In this document: piece after piece, positions 1 to 8,875 of the stretch
Layout: each line of letters begins with the position of its first letter
How positions within the stretch are numbered: position 1 is the first letter of the stretch
From: Microcaldota archaeon
GTDB lineage: Archaea; Micrarchaeota; Micrarchaeia; Anstonellales; Bilamarchaeaceae
DNA: 33,570 nucleotides
Reading direction: 5' to 3'
Assembly: GCA_030648615.1 (NCBI GenBank)
Contig: JAUSHJ010000039.1
Location: 1 to 33,570 of the forward strand
Notes under the pieces: generated by a model
Database searches by the model: none
What the model was told of the DNA's origin: nothing
The model's input: only the letters and a program-made list of their open reading frames with translations
Program-made: the position numbers and the translations under genes

Positions 1-2283
1 GGAAATACATTTTATGTAGAAAATAATGCAGTGCAGGTAAAAACATTAGTGATACAGCCAGTATATTCTTCCCAAATGCATGCGTGTGGATATGACACTG
101 AACAAACATACGTAGAACTGAGTACTCCTGCAGGCATTACAGGACATATAAATGTAGGAGAAAGCACAGCATTTAATGTACAGGAATCCTCCACTAATGC
201 AAATGTACTGATAAAAGTAGTAGTGAGTAATATAGCTGCGACATATGCCCAACAAGGAAATCCGCCTATAGTCGCCTGTACTGCCAGTTACAAAAAAGTT
301 ACATTAGTAGTAACTATACCAAGCCCAGGTAGCAACTCTGGATATTGTACTGATCCAGATGCGAGTGAAAGTCAAAGCGGTATCTTAACAAAAGCCACAA
401 TCTCCCAAGTTGGAACTATAACGTCTTCTAAAACTTCCAGCACAGCGATAAATTTAATAGCAACTTCTTCCACGGCAGCTACAGACACGTGTTACCTTAA
501 TGGAAACGTAGCTTCCGGAGGACAGATAAGGGAAAGAATTTGCAGCGTTGCTGATAATAATCAAATAAGAAGCACTACGATTAACTGTCCAGCTAATTAT
601 GCGTGCAATGATGGTGCCTGTAAAATAATAGCTTACATATGTACAGATAATGATGGAGACAACAGAAATACTGCGAGTAGCATAAGAATGAACCAATACA
701 TTGGTGGAGTATTGAACACTACGATTACGAAAAATGATTTTTGTATAGATGGAAGCAACGTAGGCGAATATCTTTGTACTGCTGATACAAGCAATGGTTA
801 TTCGGAATCAAAGTCCTGTCCTGCAGGTTGTCAAAATAATGCCTGTGTTGCATCTCAGAATTTTTGTACTGATGGAGATGGAGGTTCGAATTATTTCATA
901 AGAGCAGCAGTTCAAATTAAAAATCCGGCAAGAGGATTTCCAGAAGCTACAATACGCACAGATGAATGTATCGATGGTAGATTAAGGGAATATTCTTGTG
1001 ATAATAGTAATCCAGTTGATCCCATACTGACAGGAACCATATTAGACTGTCCGAATGGAAAAATCTGCAGTAATGGTGCATGTGTAACTGCTGAAGTCCA
1101 GCCAACTGAAGAATTCTGCACTGGAATACAAGAAGGCAACCTAGACCCTACGGTAAAAGATGGAGTAGTAAGTGGTACCAGACCAATAGGAGGTATAGGT
1201 GAAGGACAATTACAAGCTGATACCTGTACAGCTAATGATAAAGTAAAGGAATTTTTCTGCAGAGGCACAACAGCTGATTCGATAACAAATTTTTGTGCAA
1301 ACGGAACAACTTGTCAAGATGGTGCATGCGTAACAAATATACCCATACCAGGAAATACCCCATTCTGTAGTGACAGTGATAATGGTGATGACAAATCAAT
1401 CAAAGGAACGATAAGCTACGGCGTACTTAATGCCAATAGAAATGCAATTCAAAATACAACATTTATAGATAGCTGTACTCCAACTGGAAAAGTACTTGAA
1501 TATTATTGTGATGGAAATTCTAAAATAGAACACGAAGTAGATTGTGTTTCTGGACAAACTTGTTCTGATGGAGCATGTGTAGCTCCTCAAATAAATCCAC
1601 GAGTAAACCCTGGTGGAGCAACCTGCCAAGATAGTGACGATCTTAGCATATACATAAAAGGAGAAAATATCGCATTAAATGCAAATAATGTACTCGAAAC
1701 AAAATCGGATTATTGTATTGATCAGAAAACGATTACGGAATATTATTGTTCTAATGGAGAAAGAAGAGTGCAACAAAAACAATGTACTGCGGATTATATT
1801 TGTACAGATGGATCATGCGGTAGAATTAATGTATTGCAATCAACTAAAACAATTGAAATTGAATTAAATAAAGGATGGAATTTATTTTCTATACCTCTAA
1901 AAGATGCCACGTTAACTAGCAATTGTAATGGATTTAATACAAGAAAAAAATGGCACTATGATAGAGTAATAAAATGGATTAATCCTGGCAAACTTGATGC
2001 TGGCAACGGATACTGGTTTAAAGCAGATAATGCTTGCAAGATTACTGTCACAGGAACTAACTATGCAATTGATGATTTAAAGAAAACAGCATTGACAAGC
2101 GGTTGGAACCAGATAGGTAGCCCAGAATTACCTGTTAACATGAATACGTTATTAGCCAGCTGCAAAATTACACATGGACCCTGGAGCTATAATACACTTG
2201 CAGGTGTTTATGAAAAGGCAACTACTATGGTAGCTGGAAAAGGATATTTCATTAAATTATCAGAAGATTGTAAACTAGGATGA
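1..2283 (+). CDS. Cysteine-rich surface protein, 5'-truncated by the window edge
   Basis: The frame is open to base 1 (it reads GNTFYVENNA before the GTG at 31), so the gene begins outside the window and the track start is not a real start. After a beta-rich N-terminal part come six tandem modules of about 70-90 residues, roughly track residues 104-610. Each has six cysteines in the order C-T-D-x-D, D-x-C, E-Y-x-C, C, C and DG-A-C-V. The last ~140 residues hold two related beta-rich units, the first with GWNLFSIPL and the second with SGWNQIGSP, a type common at the ends of archaeal surface proteins. The paired cysteines suggest disulfides and a location outside the membrane (inference). No C-terminal anchor is visible. 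The next gene begins right after the stop and encodes a membrane protein, so the two may act together. Ligand or cellular role is unknown. Confidence 0.85.
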   Translation, partial: GNTFYVENNAVQVKTLVIQPVYSSQMHACGYDTEQTYVELSTPAGITGHINVGESTAFNVQESSTNANVLIKVVVSNIAATYAQQGNPPIVACTASYKKVTLVVTIPSPGSNSGYCTDPDASESQSGILTKATISQVGTITSSKTSSTAINLIATSSTAATDTCYLNGNVASGGQIRERICSVADNNQIRSTTINCPANYACNDGACKIIAYICTDNDGDNRNTASSIRMNQYIGGVLNTTITKNDFCIDGSNVGEYLCTADTSNGYSESKSCPAGCQNNACVASQNFCTDGDGGSNYFIRAAVQIKNPARGFPEATIRTDECIDGRLREYSCDNSNPVDPILTGTILDCPNGKICSNGACVTAEVQPTEEFCTGIQEGNLDPTVKDGVVSGTRPIGGIGEGQLQADTCTANDKVKEFFCRGTTADSITNFCANGTTCQDGACVTNIPIPGNTPFCSDSDNGDDKSIKGTISYGVLNANRNAIQNTTFIDSCTPTGKVLEYYCDGNSKIEHEVDCVSGQTCSDGACVAPQINPRVNPGGATCQDSDDLSIYIKGENIALNANNVLETKSDYCIDQKTITEYYCSNGERRVQQKQCTADYICTDGSCGRINVLQSTKTIEIELNKGWNLFSIPLKDATLTSNCNGFNTRKKWHYDRVIKWINPGKLDAGNGYWFKADNACKITVTGTNYAIDDLKKTALTSGWNQIGSPELPVNMNTLLASCKITHGPWSYNTLAGVYEKATTMVAGKGYFIKLSEDCKLG

Positions 2284-2289
2284 TTGAAT

Positions 2290-2907
2290 ATGCTCGATGA
2301 AAACGATTTTTCTACATTGCCTGGAACTGAAATTCCGTCAGTACAACCTAAACCTACAGTTCAACCTGTACCAATACCTCAACCTATTCCAGAACCTCAA
2401 CCGGTTTCCGCAGTAGGACCAACAGCATTAAAAAATAATTTACCAGATACAGAAAAACCACCTCAGAAAAGTGGAAATAGTATGATGATCGCAATTGCAG
2501 TAATACTAGTAATAGGACTCCTTATTATTGGTCTTATTATTGCCAGTGTTTACCTGGGATATGTAAAACTTCCAAATATTGATTTGACATTCCTTAGCAG
2601 TATTTTAGGTGGAAAGGCAATAGATGAAAAAGCTAAAGCAAATGCTGAAGCAGCAATCTCAGATGCTAATAATGCTATTTCGCAAGCAGAAGCGATAGGT
2701 GCAGATATATCTAGTGCAAGAACTGCATTAGATAAGGCAGAAAAAGAACTTTCTAGTGATGATTTCCCAGCAGCAATTAATAATGCAAATGATGCGGCAA
2801 ATAAAGCAAAACAGGCTGAAAAAATAAAACAAGCAGAAATAGATGCAGAGAAAAAGAAGAACGATACGGAAAATGAAATGCCACCTCCGTTACCTGATGA
2901 AGTATAA
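2290..2907 (+). CDS. Single-pass membrane protein with proline-rich head and Ala-rich helical tail
   Basis: Not recognised as a named family. The protein of about 205 residues has a Pro/Gln-rich N-terminal segment (PxPxPQP repeats, residues ~15-45). One strong hydrophobic helix follows at about residues 64-90. The rest is a long Ala/Lys/Glu helical region (~108-190) with heptad-like A-x-x-A-x-x-A spacing, probably coiled coil, then an acidic, proline-rich end. TTG 2284 follows directly on the TGA of the surface-protein gene. I prefer ATG 2290, but TTG 2284 is possible. The tight junction implies one operon. A scaffold or tether for the envelope protein is a reasonable inference only. Confidence 0.75.
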   Translation: MLDENDFSTLPGTEIPSVQPKPTVQPVPIPQPIPEPQPVSAVGPTALKNNLPDTEKPPQKSGNSMMIAIAVILVIGLLIIGLIIASVYLGYVKLPNIDLTFLSSILGGKAIDEKAKANAEAAISDANNAISQAEAIGADISSARTALDKAEKELSSDDFPAAINNANDAANKAKQAEKIKQAEIDAEKKKNDTENEMPPPLPDEV

Positions 2908-2936
2908 GTATATTTTAGAGTAACCAAATATAAAAA

Positions 2937-3737
2937 TTAGCGAAGTAATACTGTATAATCTCTGAATTTATTATCCCCAGTCTGTTCTGATAAAGCATCC
3001 AACTGATCTACCAAAGACTCGATATCAGCTTGATAGTAACTACGAGCATTAGTGCGTATTTTTATTAGAAGAGTTTCAAGATGGGAATCCATAATTGAAT
3101 TTAAGCCTGGGAAAACATCCTGAGATGCTCTGATATCTAGCAAAATGTTAGCTGCTTCAATAGCAGGCATTGTATCCAGCAAAGATAAGACTTTGTCAAA
3201 CAATTTACCCTGTATCTGCATATAATTACACGAACATTCGTTTCCTTCAAAATTTGAAAGTATTCTGATGTAAATATTAATTTTTTGTACAGCACTGCCA
3301 TTATCACCAACTAATTTAGTAAGAAGTTCTTCCTCTGCTTTTTTAGTTTCTAAACTTTCATCACATTTGCAATATAATCCCATAATTATCTTTTCATCAG
3401 TTGAAAGAGGTCCTCTTTTGACTTTAAACATTCTCAGCACATCTGGAGGTATTGGTTGTTCAATTGATCCGATGCCTACTTTTGCTATTTTTGATCTGGA
3501 TTTTGTCTCTGGATTAACTTCTTGTGGTCTGGTTTCTGTAGTGTGTCTCTGAACAGCAAGTTTCTTAGCAATTCTTGGAACATTTGAAGAATCATCTGAT
3601 TTTTCACAGAATGAATCTGTGCAAACTGGAGATTCTTGTAATCTACTTACCTGAGGTTCTTTACCTCTTGTTAATAGAAAAGTTGCAGCTATAACAACAA
3701 CTCCTGCAGCAATAACTCTGTTCCTAGTTAATTTCAT
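2937..3737 (-). CDS. Exported or membrane-anchored orphan protein
   Basis: Family not recognised; 266 residues. It starts MKLTRNR followed by a hydrophobic stretch (VIAAGVVVIAATFLL), which reads as a signal peptide or N-terminal anchor. The next ~70 residues are polar and Ser/Glu-rich, then there is a helical domain with cysteine pairs (CKC near residue 123, CSC near 168) that could bind metal or form disulfides. A TTTATAAA box lies 26.5 bp upstream of the ATG, so the mRNA is probably leaderless. The promoter carries the TCTAGACAC motif that also occurs before the genes at 12531 and 12641, suggesting shared control. It diverges from folD, each gene having its own TATA box. Confidence 0.75.
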   Translation of the reverse strand: MKLTRNRVIAAGVVVIAATFLLTRGKEPQVSRLQESPVCTDSFCEKSDDSSNVPRIAKKLAVQRHTTETRPQEVNPETKSRSKIAKVGIGSIEQPIPPDVLRMFKVKRGPLSTDEKIIMGLYCKCDESLETKKAEEELLTKLVGDNGSAVQKINIYIRILSNFEGNECSCNYMQIQGKLFDKVLSLLDTMPAIEAANILLDIRASQDVFPGLNSIMDSHLETLLIKIRTNARSYYQADIESLVDQLDALSEQTGDNKFRDYTVLLR

Positions 3738-3746
3738 TATTTAATA

Positions 3747-3767
3747 GTGTCTAGAAATGTTTATAAA
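3747..3767 (-). promoter_or_regulatory. TATA box plus CTAGACAC promoter motif, copy 1
   Basis: On the minus strand the site reads TTTATAAACATTT then CTAGACAC. It matches the site at 12542-12562 at 20 of 21 positions and the site at 12609-12629 at 18 of 21. It ends 9 nt before the ATG at 3737, so the CTAGACAC part sits just upstream of the predicted transcription start, a usual place for an archaeal operator or proximal promoter element. Confidence 0.6.
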
Positions 3768-3800
3768 TAATGGTTTAAGATGTAATTAAGTAAAAAAGGA

Positions 3801-3808
3801 TATAAATA
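3801..3808 (+). promoter_or_regulatory. TATA box of folD; fixes a leaderless start
   Basis: TATAAATA preceded by purine-rich AAAAAAGGA, a plausible BRE. Its centre is about 24 bp upstream of ATG 3828, the expected TATA-to-start distance for a leaderless transcript. The upstream GTG at 3813 chosen by the ORF track would lie between the TATA box and the transcription start. Confidence 0.6.
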
Positions 3809-3827
3809 ATGGGTGAGTAATCAAATT

Positions 3828-4685
3828 ATGGCGTATCTTACTCTTAGTGGCAAGGAACCTGCAGAAGCAGTACTCAAAGATGCTGAAGCACGAGTTAAAA
3901 AACTTAAGCGACCTCCGCATCTCGCAATCATAGTTTTAGGCGATTATAAACCGTCACAAATTTACGTAAGGAAAAAAATTGAGACTGCTGAGAAAATTGG
4001 CCTGAAGACCACTGCTCATAGATTACCGGAGAACACCAGCGAGAAAGAACTGCTTGGGCTTATTGATAAATTAAACAGGGATGATGGCATTGATGGATAT
4101 ATAGTTCAAACACCACTCCCGAAACACATCAACAACAAAAAAGTTTCTGAAAGCATAAGTCCTGGAAAAGATGTTGATGGATATACTCCAGCTAATATGG
4201 GCAAAGTCCTTCTGAATATTTTTGATGAAGCGACATTTCCGCCAGCCACACCTTTTGGAGTAATGAAAGTTCTTGAATACTACAAAGTACAGATGAACGG
4301 TGCGGAAGCAGTGGTGATTGGAAGAGGAGATACTGTTGGAAAACCGATGGCTATGATGCTATTGCACAAAAATTGTACTGTTACTGTTTGTCATTCCAAG
4401 ACGCGAGACCTTGCAAAACACACGACCACCGCAGACATTATTATAGCAGCAGCTGGAGCACCCGGACTACTAAAAGCAGATATGGTGAAAGAAGGTGCGT
4501 GGATTGTTGATGTAGGCACTACCAGAGTAACAGTAGATGGAAAAGATAAAGTAGTTGGCGATGTTGATTTTGAAAATGTGATAAAGAAAGCTAATTGTTC
4601 ACCTGTTCCTGGCGGAGTAGGACCGATGACTGTTGCCATGTTGATTTTGAATACGGTTAAAGCAGCGGAGTATCATCAGAAGTAG
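3828..4685 (+). CDS. folD: Bifunctional methylenetetrahydrofolate dehydrogenase/cyclohydrolase
   Basis: FolD interconverts 5,10-methylene-THF, 5,10-methenyl-THF and 10-formyl-THF in the cytosol. Visible family features are the catalytic Tyr-x-x-x-Lys (YVRKK), a DGYIVQTPLP segment matching the usual QLPLP with one change, KDVDGYTPANMG, the Rossmann segment VIGRGDTVGKP (usually GRSxxVGxP, so Ser is Gly here), and the C-terminal PVPGGVGPMTVAML. The length of ~285 residues is normal. I start at ATG 3828 because it fits the TATA box; the track's GTG 3813 would add five residues. Together with folC and the ThyX-like gene it forms a local folate theme, though the three are not one operon. Confidence 0.95.
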   Translation: MAYLTLSGKEPAEAVLKDAEARVKKLKRPPHLAIIVLGDYKPSQIYVRKKIETAEKIGLKTTAHRLPENTSEKELLGLIDKLNRDDGIDGYIVQTPLPKHINNKKVSESISPGKDVDGYTPANMGKVLLNIFDEATFPPATPFGVMKVLEYYKVQMNGAEAVVIGRGDTVGKPMAMMLLHKNCTVTVCHSKTRDLAKHTTTADIIIAAAGAPGLLKADMVKEGAWIVDVGTTRVTVDGKDKVVGDVDFENVIKKANCSPVPGGVGPMTVAMLILNTVKAAEYHQK

Positions 4686-4707
4686 ATTTTCCAACAACAC
4701 TTGCAAT

Positions 4708-6477
4708 TTAGGTTACTCTTTTTACTACAGATTTAGGATTGTTACCAGAGGCAGAGGGTCTGCCATTACCAAGTTCTCTTACAAGTTTAGCATAAGCTTG
4801 AGGGTCTGCTGCCAATGCTCGAGCAGAATTATCAAGTGCATGTTCAACAGCTGCTCTTGCATTTGTCGGTAAACCTTCCGTAAGTGAGAGTACCTGAAGA
4901 GCTGAAACGTCCTTAGCATTTGTTAGACGAGTTACTTTCTCCATAGCACAACTAGAGATCATAGCTACGATTGCTTCTTGCATTTCGTGTGATTTTGACA
5001 TATCCGAAAGATACAATGAAGCCAGAGGTATCTGCCCTGGAGCCTGGAAATTATCGAAAAATAAAGTAATTGCCTTATCACAGGCAGACAGCCGTACCAT
5101 TTCAGAATAATCTGAAGTTCTTGCGATAGCCAAAAGTGTCGGAATATTAGTTGTATTCCTAATACTAAGCAAATGTTTTGCTTGTGCATTTTTAGCTAAA
5201 GTTTCATTTGCACGCGTTACTGAACTAAGTGCATGTACTCTTACGGATTTTGGAAGAATCCACCAACGAGTTGCTAATTCACTAAGACCCTTGGGGTCGC
5301 CTTTAGCTACCAGTTTTTCAATAAGATTATTTGCTGCCGTAACTATTCCTTCTCTGGCATCTTTCCTTGAGATTTTGTGATGGGCAAATGGAATTTGGGA
5401 AAACCAGTAAAGCTCTGTAATATTTCCTTTTCCTATCAGTTCTTTAACATAGTTTTGCTCTGCTCTTGGAATTGCTTCCTTTGCTGATTTACGTACAGAT
5501 GGAAGAAAAGATTTGCATCCATTAATTTCGTAGAGTGCTGTCGAATTTCCTTCAACTTCGTATTTAGCGATAACTTTCAAACCTGCTTTTTCCCGCACTT
5601 CTACTGGATGTCCGGAAAAAGTTGCAATCTTATCTATCTCACTATGCTCGCTCCTTGTTTCGAAGAATTTTATTGCTTTCATTCCTGCAGTAACTCTTGA
5701 AGAATACGAAGCATTCACATCTCGTGCGATTACCTGTAAGCGTACACCTGCATAATCATCCGTGCAAGCATTTGTTACGGCATTTTCACATGCTCTATCG
5801 AATAGATCAATTGCATAGGCAATTGCTGAAGCAGGAATTTTTATTCCACTAACTTTTTTATGTTTTATAAAATGAATATCAAGACTTTCGTAATTTCCAT
5901 CGACAACTGCTTTTTTTATTGCAATGATGCATGTACCCTCAAACCAGGCAGAAGCAAATCCACAAACTTCATTTGGAATTTCTTTGGTCTTGATAATATT
6001 CGCAAGTGCTAAAAAGTCGCCTTTGGATTCGTAGGCACGTACAAGAGCAAGACCTGCTTTAATTCTTGTTGATTCTGAAAAACCAGAGTCCAGAAGAATG
6101 TTCAAGAGGATTAACTCTGGCTTATGGTGTTCGTTAAGTATTAGAGTAATAAATGCATGATCTACTTCCTGCCTAAGTTCAATGGATAGCTCGGATTTCG
6201 ATAGTGCTTCAAATGAAGGAAAATGAGTGTTGGAAATATAATATTCAATAAGTGCTCTGACCACTGGGGCAATGTTTTGCCCTGCTTCTGTTTGTATATT
6301 TTCAGGAGCATTCGGATTTTTAGATAGCAGCATAAGACCTTGATAATTACTAGTACGGATGTAATTTGCAATAAGCTGTTTTCCTGCAGATATTTTTTCA
6401 GTTGTACTTGGATGTCTGTCAACGATTAGAAGAAGTTCTGCATTATCAATACCTGCGTATTTGTTAGTTCTAGTCAT
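4708..6477 (-). CDS. Large alpha-helical repeat protein, function unknown
   Basis: Not recognised by name. The 589-residue protein is built from helical pairs recurring every ~35-45 residues with a loose pattern of R/K-x-x-AG-x-x-x-I/L-x-x-Y/F followed by G-x-x-x-x-L (for example around TEKISAGKQLIANYI and STRIKAGLALVRAYESKG). That resembles an alpha-solenoid of HEAT/ARM/TPR type, usually a protein-binding scaffold. No signal peptide, membrane segment or catalytic motif was seen. It is convergent with folD (22 bp apart) and divergent from folC. No clear TATA box lies at the usual distance from ATG 6477. Confidence 0.75.
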   Translation of the reverse strand: MTRTNKYAGIDNAELLLIVDRHPSTTEKISAGKQLIANYIRTSNYQGLMLLSKNPNAPENIQTEAGQNIAPVVRALIEYYISNTHFPSFEALSKSELSIELRQEVDHAFITLILNEHHKPELILLNILLDSGFSESTRIKAGLALVRAYESKGDFLALANIIKTKEIPNEVCGFASAWFEGTCIIAIKKAVVDGNYESLDIHFIKHKKVSGIKIPASAIAYAIDLFDRACENAVTNACTDDYAGVRLQVIARDVNASYSSRVTAGMKAIKFFETRSEHSEIDKIATFSGHPVEVREKAGLKVIAKYEVEGNSTALYEINGCKSFLPSVRKSAKEAIPRAEQNYVKELIGKGNITELYWFSQIPFAHHKISRKDAREGIVTAANNLIEKLVAKGDPKGLSELATRWWILPKSVRVHALSSVTRANETLAKNAQAKHLLSIRNTTNIPTLLAIARTSDYSEMVRLSACDKAITLFFDNFQAPGQIPLASLYLSDMSKSHEMQEAIVAMISSCAMEKVTRLTNAKDVSALQVLSLTEGLPTNARAAVEHALDNSARALAADPQAYAKLVRELGNGRPSASGNNPKSVVKRVT

Positions 6478-6525
6478 TTATCCACAAATATTTACTGTTC
6501 ACAAATGCTTTTAATGTTGTTCTAA

Positions 6526-7833
6526 TTGAATAGAAAAGGTGACTATTTGAAAATTCTTGAGGAAAAACTTGCAAAATTCGGAATGAAACTTGGCTTAGAG
6601 AGGATTCGGACATTTTGCAGTTATCTTGGAAATCCCCAAAACAAAATGAAAGTAATTTTAGTTACTGGTACTAATGGAAAGGGAAGTGTCACCAGCTACT
6701 TATCAAGCATTCTCAAGGAAGAAGGTTACAAAACTGGTGCTTACTACTCTCCGCATATAAAAAAATATAATGAACGATTTCAAATAGATGGAAAACTTAT
6801 TTCTGATGTAAAATTTAAAAAATATGAGAAGATTACACTAGATTATTTGAAGAATAAGAAGGATAAAATTGAAAAGAAATTTTATCCGCATTGTAAATTA
6901 TCGAATTTACAATACAATAATAAAAAAGAAAACGAACTAACTTTATTCGAAGCACTTACAGGCATTGCATACAAATACTTTGCAGATGAAAACTGTGATT
7001 TCGCAGTAATGGAAATTGGTTTAGGAGGGAGATATGATGCGACAAACATTGCTGATGAGTGCATTTCCATAATAACAAATATTGCTCTGGAACACACAGA
7101 GTATCTTGGAGACCATGTGGAAAAAATAGCATGGGAAAAAGCAGGAATAATAAAAAAAGGTATCTCCATAACTGGTGCGGAAAAAGAAGCTTTGGAAATT
7201 ATAAAAATAGAAGCAAAAGGGCGAAACGTTCAATTAAAAATAATTAACGAGGATTTTTTTGCAACTTTGGTTGAAGCAACCGATAAACATACAGTGTTTG
7301 ATTACATTGGAGAGACATTTTACACGAAACTCGAAACTAATTTACTTGGCAGATATCAGGCAATTAATGCTGCATTAGCTGTTGCTGCTGCTGAAGAATT
7401 AGGAGTGGAACAAAATGCAATAAGAAAAGGTTTGAAAAATGCAAAGAATCCTGGAAGACTGGAGATAATTAGTACCAAATCATTGGTAGTTATTGACGCA
7501 GCACACAATATACACGGAATAAAGGAACTTGTAAAAAATCTGGATTTATTCAAATATGATAAATTAATTTGTGTTTTCGGAGTGATGAAAGACAAGGACT
7601 GGAAAGGAATGGTAACTTTACTTGCTCCTCACTGTGATAAAATGATAATAAATCAAATAAAAGATGAACGGGCAGCAGATGCAGATGAAGTTGCACGTTT
7701 CATACAACAATTCACGAGTGCCACCGCAATAAAAGACCCAAAGAAAAGCCTAGTTTTAGCTAAGAAAATAGCAAAAAAAGATGATTTAATCCTTATTTGT
7801 GGAAGCATTTACATGCTTGGCAAAATACTTTAA
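6526..7833 (+). CDS. folC: Folylpolyglutamate synthase / dihydrofolate synthase (Mur ligase family)
   Basis: FolC adds glutamate to folates using ATP. The Mur-ligase P-loop TGTNGKGS is at about residue 46, followed by YYSPHIKKYNERFQIDG, then LTLFEALTGIAY, MEIGLGGRYDATN, the ALEHTEYLG region and, in the C-terminal domain, DAAHNIHGIKEL and GVMKDKDW. The 435-residue length is normal. The track start is TTG 6526. TTG 6547, preceded by GGTGA, is an equally good start. The loop before LTLFE holds a 10-bp-arm palindrome encoding CKLSNLQY that is shared with the unrelated gene at 17922. The stop overlaps that of the convergent neighbour by 4 bp. Confidence 0.93.
   Translation: MNRKGDYLKILEEKLAKFGMKLGLERIRTFCSYLGNPQNKMKVILVTGTNGKGSVTSYLSSILKEEGYKTGAYYSPHIKKYNERFQIDGKLISDVKFKKYEKITLDYLKNKKDKIEKKFYPHCKLSNLQYNNKKENELTLFEALTGIAYKYFADENCDFAVMEIGLGGRYDATNIADECISIITNIALEHTEYLGDHVEKIAWEKAGIIKKGISITGAEKEALEIIKIEAKGRNVQLKIINEDFFATLVEATDKHTVFDYIGETFYTKLETNLLGRYQAINAALAVAAAEELGVEQNAIRKGLKNAKNPGRLEIISTKSLVVIDAAHNIHGIKELVKNLDLFKYDKLICVFGVMKDKDWKGMVTLLAPHCDKMIINQIKDERAADADEVARFIQQFTSATAIKDPKKSLVLAKKIAKKDDLILICGSIYMLGKIL
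6890..6913. repeat. In-frame palindromic element, copy 1 (inside folC)
   Basis: ATTGTAAATT-ATCG-AATTTACAAT, a perfect 10-bp inverted repeat with a 4-nt loop, in frame in folC and encoding CKLSNLQY. The copy at 18424-18447 is identical except for one loop base (ATCA) and is read in the same frame. AT-rich flanks (AAATTTT upstream, AAT and A-rich runs downstream) are also loosely alike, so the true unit may be longer. Confidence 0.75.
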
Positions 7834-8819
7834 TCCAATGACTGAATATCGAATTTTCTAGAAAGTGCCAATATCTTCATTAAAATACTGCTAGGTTGTA
7901 AGTGAAGTGCTCCAGCGCACATGAAACCAGTATCAAATTCTGCAGATAAAATATTCAAAGCCATATTTATTTCCCTAGATATGCCAAGCATACGAATTGG
8001 AAAGGCTAGATAATTATGAAACTGAATTGGATCAAGTGTGTTTTGAGCTGCAATAATATCCTTAATTTTGAAATTTAAATAGCGATTTAGGATATGAAAA
8101 ACAATCCTTTCGTCACTTTGAAAAACTGATGCGCCAGAACAGTCTTCAGAGACCGAATCATCTTTAGCTAACAGTAATATCTTAGTACCGAAACGTTCTG
8201 CAATAGCAGTCCTAGCTTTACCAGCCAAAGTTCTGATGTTCTGATCCAGTTCTTCCTCTGAAAGACAAGTCAATAAACGTCTTGAAACTTGATCAAAAAT
8301 AGGTGGAATTACAAATGCTTTATTTTGTAGTGCTTCTCTTAGAATGGACAAACTTTCATCTTCCGTTATTAGACCAAAAGATTGTAAATCACAGCATACC
8401 ATGGTAGATTCTAGTGATACTAAATCTGAAAAGTCTTTTACTCCAAACTCCGAAAGAGAGTGAATGTCATCAGATGAATATGGTAAATCCGTGGGAAATA
8501 TTCGTTTCATAAACGGTTGAACTTCCGCATTCGATTCTATTTCTTTATCTGGAGCTGATCCGATCCAATTAACTATACTTGATCTTATTGTGATCACCAT
8601 AAAATTCAAGATAGCTAATTGCCGTACTGAAGTTTCATCATCAAATGAAATAGTTTTGACGTTTTCTGGAACTCGAAAATTTTTCATTCTGTCAAGCACT
8701 GTCTCTAGCAAAACTACCACATTTTGCGAGTTAGCTGCTGAAAGTTTTTTTGCGGCTTCAAAAGCTCGAGGAACTTGAGAGTTTATATGCATTTCTGGCA
8801 CTAAAAATAGTTTACGCAT
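7830..8819 (-). CDS. Orphan protein, possibly TraB/ChaN (TIKI)-like
   Basis: About 329 residues. I start at ATG 8819 (MRKLFLVPEMHIN), not the track's 8864, because the palindromic TATA box at 8844-8851 is centred 28.5 bp upstream and would leave no room for the longer start. The N-terminal strand LFLVPEMHI, a helix, then NVVVLLE, and near the C-terminus FMCAGALHLQPSSILMKIL, resemble the His and Glu motifs of the TraB/ChaN/TIKI superfamily (GTxHxS at the start, a later GAGHLPG). That match is weak and by eye. The middle is helical. No signal peptide. Its stop overlaps folC by 4 bp in convergent orientation. Confidence 0.65.
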   Translation of the reverse strand: MRKLFLVPEMHINSQVPRAFEAAKKLSAANSQNVVVLLETVLDRMKNFRVPENVKTISFDDETSVRQLAILNFMVITIRSSIVNWIGSAPDKEIESNAEVQPFMKRIFPTDLPYSSDDIHSLSEFGVKDFSDLVSLESTMVCCDLQSFGLITEDESLSILREALQNKAFVIPPIFDQVSRRLLTCLSEEELDQNIRTLAGKARTAIAERFGTKILLLAKDDSVSEDCSGASVFQSDERIVFHILNRYLNFKIKDIIAAQNTLDPIQFHNYLAFPIRMLGISREINMALNILSAEFDTGFMCAGALHLQPSSILMKILALSRKFDIQSLD

Positions 8820-8843
8820 GATGATAGTATAAATATAATCACA

Positions 8844-8851
8844 TTTATAAA
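8844..8851. promoter_or_regulatory. Symmetric bidirectional TATA box
   Basis: TTTATAAA is its own reverse complement. Its centre (8847.5) is exactly 28.5 bp from ATG 8819 on the minus strand and 28.5 bp from ATG 8876 on the plus strand. Both genes can thus be leaderless from a single box. The purine-rich AAAAGC on the minus-strand side is a better BRE than AATCAC on the other side. Confidence 0.6.
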
Positions 8852-8875
8852 GCTTTTGCGACATATAAAATAGTT

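Noticed and set aside
2550-2927. Minus-strand 125-residue ORF
   Set aside because: A shadow of the Ala/Lys-rich helical region of the plus-strand membrane protein; its Ser/Ala/Phe runs are the mirror of that codon bias.
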